NCBI GenBank assembly: GCA_910584245.1
Contig: CAJTZF010000028.1
Coordinates: 1-37,366, forward strand
Direction: 5' to 3'
DNA length: 37,366 nt
Source: an uncultured Eubacterium sp.
GTDB lineage: Bacteria > Bacillota > Clostridia > Lachnospirales > Lachnospiraceae
A program made the translations under genes and the position numbers. Positions 25,713 to 32,484 of this stretch are shown one piece after another (positions within the stretch are counted from its first letter, which is position 1; each line of letters opens with the position of its first letter). The notes below the pieces were generated by a model, which saw only the letters and a list, made by a program, of their open reading frames with translations, was not told the DNA's origin and made no database searches.

Positions 25713-25735
25713 ATAGGAACAAGGATTGGTGCCTG
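25713..25735 (+). repeat. Shortened copy of the leader hairpin element
   Basis: ATAGGAAC followed eight bases later by GGTGCCTG matches the two ends of the 35-nt elements at 26409 and 30030, with the inner stem missing. Five of the first six outer-stem pairs still form. It lies between the YfhO stop and the recombinase remnant. The short match makes chance possible. Confidence 0.35.
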
Positions 25736-25794
25736 CCATTTTGGGTATTTTATTTACTGTCGAAGTGAATAGAAAGAAATGGAGATATCTTATC

Positions 25795-26333
25795 ATGGAT
25801 GAAGAAACATTTGAGGAATACAGGGATGCATTAGTCCAGTCGGAATTATCCGAACAAACGATTCGCATGTATATGAGGGTTGCCCTTCAATTTGAGCAAT
25901 ACAGGCAGGGGAGGTTGATAAGGGACTTGTATTAACCTATAAGCAGAAGATCATGGAAAGGGGATATTCGGTAAGCAGTATTAATCTATATATTATTGCA
26001 GTAAATAAATATATCCGGTTTTTGGGGATCCAAAACTGTGACGTGAAAACTTTGAAAGTACAAAAGCGAAGAAGCGTAGAGAATGTAATTACAACGGAGG
26101 ATTACAAAAAGTTATTGGAGTATTCGCTGCAGACGGGGAGGAAGAAATATTATTTAATTATGAAGACCCTGGCGCTGACCGGAATAAGAATTAGCGAGTT
26201 GCGGTTTATAACCGTCTCCGTTTTGGAAAAAGGGTATACGCATGTATCCAATAAAGGAAGAGTAAGGGAAATTTATTTGCCGGATGGATTACAGAAACCA
26301 GCAGTATCGTATTACTGTTACAACGGATACTAA
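25795..26333 (+). pseudogene. Frameshifted, truncated tyrosine recombinase
   Basis: The first frame (ATG at 25795) encodes a SAM-like N-terminal domain (FEEYRDALVQSELSEQTIRM) and stops at 25935. The next frame continues without a gap in homology (from GLVLTYKQKIMERGYSVSS) to 26333, so one frameshift near 25915-25925 splits the gene. The second part holds the core-binding domain and the start of the catalytic domain (LALTGIRISELRF, with the first catalytic Arg) but ends about half way, before the H-x-x-R and Tyr motifs. It cannot be an active recombinase. Related intact genes are XerC/D-like integrases. It marks a former site of rearrangement next to the AT-rich cassette. Confidence 0.8.
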
Positions 26334-26360
26334 TAATTATATTTACGAAAAGGTTTGAAA

Positions 26361-26390
26361 TTGGAAGTTATTTGTATTTGGTAGTATAAT
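26361..26390 (+). promoter_or_regulatory. Predicted promoter upstream of the first hairpin element
   Basis: TTGGAA (26361-26366) and a perfect TATAAT (26385-26390) are 18 bases apart. The hairpin at 26409 would begin about 12 bases into the transcript, the same order as at the hydrogenase promoter. Confidence 0.5.
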
Positions 26391-26408
26391 TATTCAATAC
26401 TTGTTCAT

Positions 26409-26443
26409 AGGTACCGGTCTGAATTATGTTCAGGCTGGTGCCT
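26409..26443 (+). promoter_or_regulatory. 35-nt structured leader element, copy 1
   Basis: The outer stem AGGTACC pairs with GGTGCCT, and the inner stem CTGAA (26419-26423) pairs with TTCAG (26429-26433). It is followed by a T-rich run (ATTTTATTTT). The same element, with compensating base changes, is at 30030-30064. Function unknown; it could be an attenuator-type terminator or a protein-binding RNA hairpin. Confidence 0.55.
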
Positions 26444-26489
26444 GATTTTATTTTAGTAAACAAAGCAATCAATCATTTAAGGAGATCGA

Positions 26490-26552
26490 ATGAAAAAAGA
26501 ACGATGCTGCCAGTCAACACATCCGTGCCAGTTTACATTTATATTATTTTAA
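26490..26552 (+). other. 20-codon ORF, possible 5' stub of an interrupted gene
   Basis: AAGGAG lies five bases before an ATG that opens a 20-residue frame beginning MKKERCCQSTHPCQ and then running into AT-rich sequence and a stop. Promoter, hairpin and ribosome site are all in order, as expected for a real gene start. The base composition changes within the frame at about 26535, so the rest of the gene may have been replaced by the cassette. Otherwise 26334-26679 holds only promoters, the hairpin and AT-rich sequence. Confidence 0.4.
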
Positions 26553-26608
26553 ATGCGAATAGTTTCAAAATAAAAATGACCAAAATATAAATTAAATAAT
26601 AAAAATAA

Positions 26609-26637
26609 TTGACATAAAAGGATAAATGGAGTATACT
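26609..26637 (+). promoter_or_regulatory. Predicted promoter of the AT-rich four-gene cassette
   Basis: A perfect TTGACA (26609-26614) and TATACT (26632-26637) are exactly 17 bases apart, about 40 bases before the first cassette gene at 26680. Confidence 0.65.
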
Positions 26638-26679
26638 GTAAACACTAAAAATAGATGGTTTTATAAATGGTGAATTTGA

Positions 26680-27552
26680 ATGAATGAGTTCAATTGTGAT
26701 GATAAAAAATATAAATTTCTTTCTAATTCAAAAGTTTCTATTTATACAGATATTGTCGGACAAGAAGATGATCTATGGATAATAGAAGCTGTAATAGTAC
26801 CGATTGCATTGTATGATAATATTGAGATATGCATGAATTCTCAAAATGTTATAAGAGTAAGTTATCAAACAAAAAATGGAATATATGAATCCGAAAAATG
26901 TCAGTTAGCAATTAGAGATTTAATGAGTTTAACGAAAAGTGAATTTGGAGTGGATGTTTTTATTAAGAAAGGTATTCCGATATCATCAGGGTTGGGAGGT
27001 GAATCAGCCAATGTAGTTACAATCTTAAATGCAATTAATATAATAGCTGGTTTAGAAATTCCAATAGAACGTCTCATTAGTTTAAGCGGAAAATATGGAA
27101 ATGATGCTTTCTTTTTCTCTTATAATAAGCCAGCTTATATTATTCAACGTTCTATGATCCCCTTGCCTATTGAAAATCGAAAGCTATTGAAGTGTTTTAT
27201 CTTTGACCCGCAGATATATCTTGCCGAATATAAGACAAAAGAAGTTTTAAGTAGAAGAATACCAATAAATCCGCATTTTGTTGATAAAAAGGAGATTGTC
27301 AGAGTATGGAATAATGGAGATTTGCAATTGATTAATAGTTATTTACACAATTTTATAACGGATGAAATTGTTCCAGAGTATCATAAAGCATATAAAATTG
27401 CAAAAGATGTATATAGATTGACCGGATATGAACCACAGTTTACAGGTAGTGGTCCTTGTATGATTCTGATAGTTGATGAATCGTTAGAAAAGGATTTATC
27501 AGTTTATTGTAGAAATAATAATATTAAGTTTTACATTGTGGAAATATTGTAA
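26680..27552 (+). CDS. IspE-like GHMP kinase
   Basis: 290 residues with the layout of 4-diphosphocytidyl-methylerythritol kinase: an N-terminal NSKVSIYTDIVGQEDDLW where IspE has AKINLFL and a DGYH loop, the phosphate loop PISSGLGGESANVVTILNA (from residue 100), GNDAFFF with Asp142 at the position of the catalytic aspartate, and TGSGPCMI near the C-terminus. GHMP kinases phosphorylate small alcohols with ATP. The divergence and the setting beside a phosphatase and a nucleotidyltransferase argue for a role other than housekeeping isoprenoid synthesis. The start is preceded by GGTGA. Base composition is far more AT-rich than upstream genes, a sign of transfer. Confidence 0.72.
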   Translation: MNEFNCDDKKYKFLSNSKVSIYTDIVGQEDDLWIIEAVIVPIALYDNIEICMNSQNVIRVSYQTKNGIYESEKCQLAIRDLMSLTKSEFGVDVFIKKGIPISSGLGGESANVVTILNAINIIAGLEIPIERLISLSGKYGNDAFFFSYNKPAYIIQRSMIPLPIENRKLLKCFIFDPQIYLAEYKTKEVLSRRIPINPHFVDKKEIVRVWNNGDLQLINSYLHNFITDEIVPEYHKAYKIAKDVYRLTGYEPQFTGSGPCMILIVDESLEKDLSVYCRNNNIKFYIVEIL

Positions 27553-27571
27553 ACCAGAGAGGAAAAATGTA

Positions 27572-28408
27572 ATGAAGAATAAAAGCTCTATTTTAAGACT
27601 TGGTGCTGGTATTGCACTTACAATATTGACAATTGTATCTGGCATTGCGAGTATATTCTCTTGGCTTGGAGTAAATATTCCAAAAAGCATAGGGTTTGGC
27701 ATTATTGCATTGCTTGCAGCAGGGCTGCTTATTTGGATGTTATTTACATATGTCTTAAGTTTAAAGAAAATTATTTTAAAAAGAGATAGTGAATTACAGA
27801 GATTGCAATTATCGTCCAACAATGTTGAAATAATATCCAATATTAATGAGATTCCTAACAAATTTAATTTAAATGCTCGTAATATACATATTATTGGTAG
27901 CGGAACAGAGACATATTATAATCTATTATCAGTAATGTTAAGAAAGGATATTATTAAAAGGGGGATTAATATTCATATATTATTTAGGTTGGGGTCAAAT
28001 GGAAAAAGGATAGGGAAGCTTTTGCAGTATAATCACAAATGGATTGAGTTATCTAAAAAGTATGATTTGCATATTAAATTTTATCCAATGGCAGATTTTA
28101 CTTTTAATATGCGAGGAATTGTATTTGATGAATCGGAAGCGTTTATTGGATTTTATCATCGTATAAATGAAGAAACATATGGTGGGGAAGAGGAAATTAT
28201 TCATACAAAAAATGATACATCCGTTGGTAGTTACTTGATAAAACATTTTATGGATAGATTTGTTAATATTGATATATATGACTCTATAGAAAAAGCAATT
28301 ATTGAAAACGGGTTATACGAAAATGAGACGGTTAATAATAATTTGAGTGATAAGAAGGCATATTCTAAAAAGGAATTAAAAAAGGCAAAATTAGGATATA
28401 AGCAATAA
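27572..28408 (+). CDS. Membrane protein with a PLD-like domain lacking the HKD motif
   Basis: 278 residues; the ATG at 27572 has AGAGGA upstream. Two N-terminal membrane helices (about 8-31 and 38-62) and a short coiled coil (KKIILKRDSELQRLQLS) lead to a cytoplasmic domain with alternating strands and helices: NIHIIGSGTETYYNLLSVML, then RGINIHILFRLGS, then MRGIVFDESEAFIGFYHR. The last segment has the shape of a phospholipase D active-site strand, but Met-Arg replaces His-x-Lys. I therefore suggest a non-catalytic PLD-like fold, tentatively. It lies 19 bases after the kinase gene, in the same AT-rich cassette. No specific function is recognised. Confidence 0.55.
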   Translation: MKNKSSILRLGAGIALTILTIVSGIASIFSWLGVNIPKSIGFGIIALLAAGLLIWMLFTYVLSLKKIILKRDSELQRLQLSSNNVEIISNINEIPNKFNLNARNIHIIGSGTETYYNLLSVMLRKDIIKRGINIHILFRLGSNGKRIGKLLQYNHKWIELSKKYDLHIKFYPMADFTFNMRGIVFDESEAFIGFYHRINEETYGGEEEIIHTKNDTSVGSYLIKHFMDRFVNIDIYDSIEKAIIENGLYENETVNNNLSDKKAYSKKELKKAKLGYKQ

Positions 28409-28435
28409 TATGGCTTTTAGAAAAGGGGTTTGGGC

Positions 28436-29110
28436 TTGGAATTTATAATTAATTGTAAGATTATAAAGCTAATAATTATGGATTTAGATGGAACATTATA
28501 TTCTAGTTCTTCGTATATGGAACATTATTATGATTTTGCAGTAAAAGCTTTAGAAGATTGTTTTGGCTATAGTGAAAACGAGGCAAAAAAAACATTATTA
28601 GATAATAACGTTTATCCCAAAGCGACTTCAGAAAACGGATCTGTGACGCAATTAGTTTTAAGTTTAGGCATGGGTTTACAAGCATGGAATAATTATAGAG
28701 ATACAAATTTCCATATTAAAATAGAAGAAGAAAAAATAGTTGATAAAAAGGTATTGTACGATATTACTCGATCATTTCCGGTTTTTTTATTGACAAATAA
28801 TACCTTGTCTGAAGTGAGCGCTTTATTATCACAAATGAATATTTCTAAAAAAATTTTTAAGAAAATCATTACAGCAGACAGTGGGGAATATAAAGGTGAT
28901 AAACTTGAAGGAATTAAATTGATTTCAAAAATTAGTGGTATTGCTTTAAAAAATATTCTATCCGTAGGCGACAAATATTGGGTGGATATAGAACCGTTTA
29001 TTAAAATAGGAGGTAATGGATTTTTAGTAAAGAATCCCGAGGATATAAAAGATTTGTGGGAAAAGTTGAAAGGGATGAAGCAATATGAAAAAAGCAATCA
29101 TAATACTTAA
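28436..29110 (+). CDS. HAD superfamily hydrolase (5'-nucleotidase/phosphatase-like)
   Basis: 224 residues from a TTG at 28436, eight bases after AAAAGGGG; a TTG at 28430 is also possible and no ATG fits. HAD motif I is MDLDGTLYS (nucleophile Asp16, acid Asp18), motif II is FLLTNNT, the motif III lysine is in GDKLEGIKL and motif IV is VGDKYWVD. A helical cap lies between motifs I and II, as in pyrimidine-nucleotidase-type HADs. It would remove a phosphate from a small metabolite. It overlaps the next gene by 26 bases. In the cassette it sits between kinase and nucleotidyltransferase functions. Confidence 0.8.
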   Translation: MEFIINCKIIKLIIMDLDGTLYSSSSYMEHYYDFAVKALEDCFGYSENEAKKTLLDNNVYPKATSENGSVTQLVLSLGMGLQAWNNYRDTNFHIKIEEEKIVDKKVLYDITRSFPVFLLTNNTLSEVSALLSQMNISKKIFKKIITADSGEYKGDKLEGIKLISKISGIALKNILSVGDKYWVDIEPFIKIGGNGFLVKNPEDIKDLWEKLKGMKQYEKSNHNT

Positions 29111-29792
29111 TAGATTAAATATATCTGGGTTTGATTCAAAAACACGAATTGGAAGAGCCGTTCATTCACAAAGTGAAGCGAACCTTCTTTCTGAATTTTT
29201 ATTAGAAATATTAATAAATAATATAAAAGAATTTGAAGGGGATATATTTATATGTTATCCTAAAACATCTATATTAGATCAAGTTTATGAAATAGAAATA
29301 GCCGGAAGAACTATTGAATGCTTACAACAGATAAATGAAGGGAGTATATTGACGCACATATCAGATGTTATAAAGACTATTCAAAAGAGAAATTATAATC
29401 AAATTGTTTGTACAGTATCAGATGCACCTTATTTGGATCAAAATTTTTTTTTATTGATGTTTGAGTCAATGAAAAAGTATGATGTGGTAATAAGTCCGGC
29501 TATGGATGGTGGAATAAATGCTTATGCGGTACATAATGATTCTAGAGTGGACTGGATATATTCGGAAAATGAAGTTTCTAGAACAAAAAATTATCATTTA
29601 TTAAATGATATTGAGGAAAATTTGAAATCTTTATCGATAAACTATTTTATTTTAGGAAAAAAGTATAGTGATATTGATACTTTAGAAGATATAAAAGAAT
29701 TTTATGATTATATCATGAATAAGAACAATACAAATAGTTATAATGTTGCTTTAGTTAATTTGATTGAAAAGTGGATAAAGTTTAAGGGGTAA
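29085..29792 (+). CDS. CofC/DUF2064-like nucleotidyltransferase
   Basis: 235 residues with a GT-A type fold pattern. SKTRIGRA (18-25) matches the KTRL nucleotide-binding stretch of DUF2064 proteins. VSDAPYLDQNFFLLMFESM (from 111) matches their metal-binding GSDxP segment, and ISPAMDGGINAYAV (137-149) matches the DGG loop of DUF2064 and CofC. Such proteins activate small phosphorylated compounds with a nucleotide, or transfer sugars. The substrate is unknown. The start lies inside the end of the HAD gene, indicating coupled translation. It is the last gene of the AT-rich cassette. Confidence 0.65.
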   Translation: MKKAIIILNRLNISGFDSKTRIGRAVHSQSEANLLSEFLLEILINNIKEFEGDIFICYPKTSILDQVYEIEIAGRTIECLQQINEGSILTHISDVIKTIQKRNYNQIVCTVSDAPYLDQNFFLLMFESMKKYDVVISPAMDGGINAYAVHNDSRVDWIYSENEVSRTKNYHLLNDIEENLKSLSINYFILGKKYSDIDTLEDIKEFYDYIMNKNNTNSYNVALVNLIEKWIKFKG

Positions 29793-29815
29793 ATTTTTTT
29801 GGACATTTTTTTACG

Positions 29816-29944
29816 ATGGAAGACGGTTCAAAACTTGGATTTACTGTAGGAGGAAATGTCCTTTTCATGGATAACAAAATGTATGCAGTTCCGGACAATG
29901 CCGGAGGCCGGCTGCAAACAGCGCTACAAGGGTATGCAAAATAG
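29816..29944 (+). pseudogene. Possible 3' remnant of an interrupted gene
   Basis: A 42-codon frame beginning MEDGSKLGFTVGGNVLF and ending GGRLQTALQGYAK lies just after the cassette. It has no ribosome site of its own, its base composition is like the GC-richer host genes, and the frame is open upstream as far as the cassette edge. It looks like the C-terminal end of a host gene cut by the cassette. I do not recognise the protein. Confidence 0.4.
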
Positions 29945-29975
29945 AAGATTAATATGAGAAGGAAGTAATAGGGAA

Positions 29976-30005
29976 TTGACAACCATCTGCAGGGGATGGT
30001 ATAAT
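29976..30005 (+). promoter_or_regulatory. Predicted promoter of the hydrogenase operon
   Basis: A perfect TTGACA (29976-29981) and TATAAT (30000-30005) are 18 bases apart, with TGG directly before the -10 (extended -10). The transcript would carry the hairpin at 30030-30064 in its leader before the TTG start at 30085. Confidence 0.75.
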
Positions 30006-30029
30006 CGTATTAAATAATACTTAATCGAT

Positions 30030-30064
30030 AGGCATCGATCTGAGTTGTGTTCAGGTTGGTGCCT
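30030..30064 (+). promoter_or_regulatory. 35-nt structured leader element, copy 2 (possible attenuator of the hydrogenase operon)
   Basis: The outer stem AGGCATC pairs with GGTGCCT and the inner stem CTGAG with TTCAG, then a T-run follows at once. Compared with copy 1, the outer stem changes one T-G wobble to C-G and one C-G to T-G, and the inner stem changes A-T to G-T, keeping all pairs. A stem with a T-run between promoter and gene could act as a regulated terminator. The AGGAG of the first gene starts ten bases downstream. Confidence 0.6.
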
Positions 30065-30084
30065 TTTTCAGAAAGGAGAAAACA

Positions 30085-30594
30085 TTGACACATCAGGAGA
30101 TAGCAAAGCTGGATGAGATTTTGCAGGCACATGATTACAATCATACTCTGCTCATTGCAATCATGCAGGACATACAGAAAGAGTATCATTATCTTCCAGA
30201 AGAGGCATTGTGCTACATAGCAAAAAAATTAAAGTTAAGTGAAGCTAAGATTTATGGGGTTGCAACTTTTTACGAGAACTTTTCCCTGGAGCCGAAAGGG
30301 AAATATGTAATTAAGATCTGTGACGGGACCGCGTGTCACGTTCGGAAGTCGGTGCCTATTTTGGAGGAGTTCCGCAAGGTTCTCGGTGTGAGCGAGGAGA
30401 AGCCGACGACGGAGGACATGATGTTTACGGTTGAGACGGTGTCCTGTCTGGGGGCTTGTGGACTTGCGCCCGTATGTACGGTAAATGACCATGTTCATCC
30501 CGCTATGACGCCGGAGAAGGCGAGAGAGCTTATTCGGGAATTAAAGGGAGAAGATGCGCAGGCGGCACAGAAGGAGGTTGAGGCAAATGATTAA
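30085..30594 (+). CDS. hydC: NADH-dependent [FeFe] hydrogenase, NuoE-like [2Fe-2S] subunit
   Basis: 169 residues from a TTG with AGGAG six bases upstream. The N-terminal helical part (LLIAIMQDIQKEYHYLPEEA, then KIYGVATFYENFSLEPKGKY) and the thioredoxin-like [2Fe-2S] domain match NuoE/HndA. The four cluster cysteines are Cys79 and Cys84 (CDGTAC), and Cys121 and Cys125 (CLGAC). The subunit carries electrons between the NuoF-like flavoprotein and other centres of the soluble complex. The next gene begins within its last codons. The symbol follows the HydABC convention; other naming systems exist. Confidence 0.93.
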   Translation: MTHQEIAKLDEILQAHDYNHTLLIAIMQDIQKEYHYLPEEALCYIAKKLKLSEAKIYGVATFYENFSLEPKGKYVIKICDGTACHVRKSVPILEEFRKVLGVSEEKPTTEDMMFTVETVSCLGACGLAPVCTVNDHVHPAMTPEKARELIRELKGEDAQAAQKEVEAND

Positions 30595-32473
30595 TACGAG
30601 GGAAGAGCTGATTGCAAAGCAGGAAGAGTATAAAGCCTCCTTGAACAGCCAGAGAAAGCAGATTTTAATTTGTGCGGGAACCGGATGTGTGGCAGGTGGA
30701 TCTCTTGAGATATATGATAGATTGAAACAAATCATTGAGGAAAAAGGGCTGCGGTGCGCGCTGCTTTTGGAAAAGGAGCCGCACGGTGACAGCATTGGGC
30801 TGAAAAAAAGCGGATGCCACGGTTTTTGCGAGATGGGGCCGCTGCTTCGGATCGAACCGATGGGCTGGCTTTATCTGAAAGTGAAATTAGAGGACTGCGA
30901 GGAGATCGTAGAAAAGAGTATTATAAATGATGAGGTTGTAGATCATCTGGTATATAAAGACAAGTCACTCAAATCTTATGTGAAACAGGAAGAAATTCCA
31001 TTTTATAAACAGCAGACGCGTGTGGCGCTGGAATACTGCGGACGGATCAATGCGGAGAGCATCGCCGAGTATCTTGCCTTAGGTGGTTACAGCGCGGTTG
31101 CGAAGGCGCTTTTTGACATGACACCGCAGCAGATCGTAGACGAGGTCAGCGAGGCGTCACTGAGAGGCCGTGGCGGCGGCGGATTTCCAGCGGGGAGAAA
31201 ATGGCAGCAGGTTCTGGATCAGGATTCGGATGAAAAATATGTCGTTTGTAACGGCGATGAAGGAGATCCGGGCGCTTTTATGGACCGCTCCATGATGGAG
31301 GGAGAGCCGCACCGTGTCATTGAGGGTATGCTGATTGCGGCGATTGCCACGAATGCGCATCACGGATATATTTACGTCCGTGCGGAGTACCCTCTGGCAG
31401 TAGAGCGTCTCCAGACAGCTATTAACAAGGCTCTTGACCGGGGACTTTTAGGGAAAAATATTCTCGGCTCCGGATTTGATTTTGATTTACATATCAGCCA
31501 GGGGGCAGGCGCTTTCGTATGTGGTGAGGGAAGCGCGCTTACGACGTCAATCGAAGGTAACCGCGGTATGCCCCGTGTGAAGCCGCCGCGTACGGTGGAA
31601 CATGGTTTGTTTGACAAGCCGACGGTATTGAATAACGTGGAGACTTTTTGTAATGTGCCGCCGATTATTTTGAACGGCGCTGAGTGGTATAAAGGATACG
31701 GGCCGGAGAACAACCACGGAACGAAAGCGTTTGCACTAACTGGAAACGTCAATAATACCGGATTAATTGAAGTGCCGATGGGTACGACGCTCCGGGAAGT
31801 TATTTTTGATATTGGCGGCGGCGTAAAGGGCGGCGAGTTTAAGGCGGTCCAGATTGGTGGACCTTCCGGCGGATGTCTTTGTATAAGCGCTACGGAGGAT
31901 CATTTGGATATGAAGCTCGATTTCGATTCGCTGAAAAAGGTAGGCGCGATGATCGGCTCCGGCGGTCTTGTTGTCATGAATGACAAGAGCTGTATGGTGG
32001 AAGTGGCAAGATTCTTTATGAACTTTACCCAGAATGAGTCCTGCGGAAAATGTGTGCCGTGCCGCGAGGGAACGAAGCGTATGCTTGAGCTTTTGACCGA
32101 TATTACAGAGGGAAGGGGCACGATGGAGCATATTGATCTCCTGGAAAAGCTTTCGGATACCGTGTCGGCGACAGCTCTTTGCGGACTGGGAAAAACGGCG
32201 GCTTCCCCTGTCGTAAGTACATTGAAATATTTTCGTGATGAATATATCGCACACGTTGTGGATAAAAAGTGCCCGGCTGGACAGTGTAAGGCGCTTATGA
32301 CATTACAGATCGATCCGGAGCTTTGCCGTGGATGTACGAAATGTGCGAGAGTGTGCCCAGTCGGTGCGATTTCCGGTACCGTCAAGGAGGCTCATGTGAT
32401 TGATCCGGCGAAGTGTATCAAGTGCGGCGCCTGCAAAGAGGGCTGTAGCTTTGGTGCCATTATGGAATCGTAA
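30587..32473 (+). CDS. hydB: NADH-dependent [FeFe] hydrogenase, NuoF-like FMN and Fe-S subunit
   Basis: 628 residues from the ATG at 30587, which has GGAGG nine bases upstream and overlaps the previous stop by eight bases. Domains in order: a thioredoxin-like [2Fe-2S] domain (CAGTGC, CHGFC; about 25-105), the FMN/NADH-binding NuoF core (GRGGGGFPAGRKW, NGDEGDPGAFMDR), an SLBB segment, the NuoF [4Fe-4S] site (CGKCVPCREGTKR) and a C-terminal pair of ferredoxin clusters (CRGCTKCARVCPVGAI, CIKCGACKEGCSFGAI). This is the layout of HydB of electron-bifurcating hydrogenases, which couple NADH and ferredoxin to H2. The HydA gene follows after 11 bases. Confidence 0.95.
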   Translation: MINTREELIAKQEEYKASLNSQRKQILICAGTGCVAGGSLEIYDRLKQIIEEKGLRCALLLEKEPHGDSIGLKKSGCHGFCEMGPLLRIEPMGWLYLKVKLEDCEEIVEKSIINDEVVDHLVYKDKSLKSYVKQEEIPFYKQQTRVALEYCGRINAESIAEYLALGGYSAVAKALFDMTPQQIVDEVSEASLRGRGGGGFPAGRKWQQVLDQDSDEKYVVCNGDEGDPGAFMDRSMMEGEPHRVIEGMLIAAIATNAHHGYIYVRAEYPLAVERLQTAINKALDRGLLGKNILGSGFDFDLHISQGAGAFVCGEGSALTTSIEGNRGMPRVKPPRTVEHGLFDKPTVLNNVETFCNVPPIILNGAEWYKGYGPENNHGTKAFALTGNVNNTGLIEVPMGTTLREVIFDIGGGVKGGEFKAVQIGGPSGGCLCISATEDHLDMKLDFDSLKKVGAMIGSGGLVVMNDKSCMVEVARFFMNFTQNESCGKCVPCREGTKRMLELLTDITEGRGTMEHIDLLEKLSDTVSATALCGLGKTAASPVVSTLKYFRDEYIAHVVDKKCPAGQCKALMTLQIDPELCRGCTKCARVCPVGAISGTVKEAHVIDPAKCIKCGACKEGCSFGAIMES

Positions 32474-32484
32474 GGAGGAAGAAA

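Noticed and set aside
26409..30064. The two hairpin elements as attachment sites flanking an excisable cassette
   Set aside because: They are only partly identical, and they differ in ways that preserve RNA pairing and keep their place behind promoters, which fits RNA elements better than a recombination core. The nearby recombinase is also dead.
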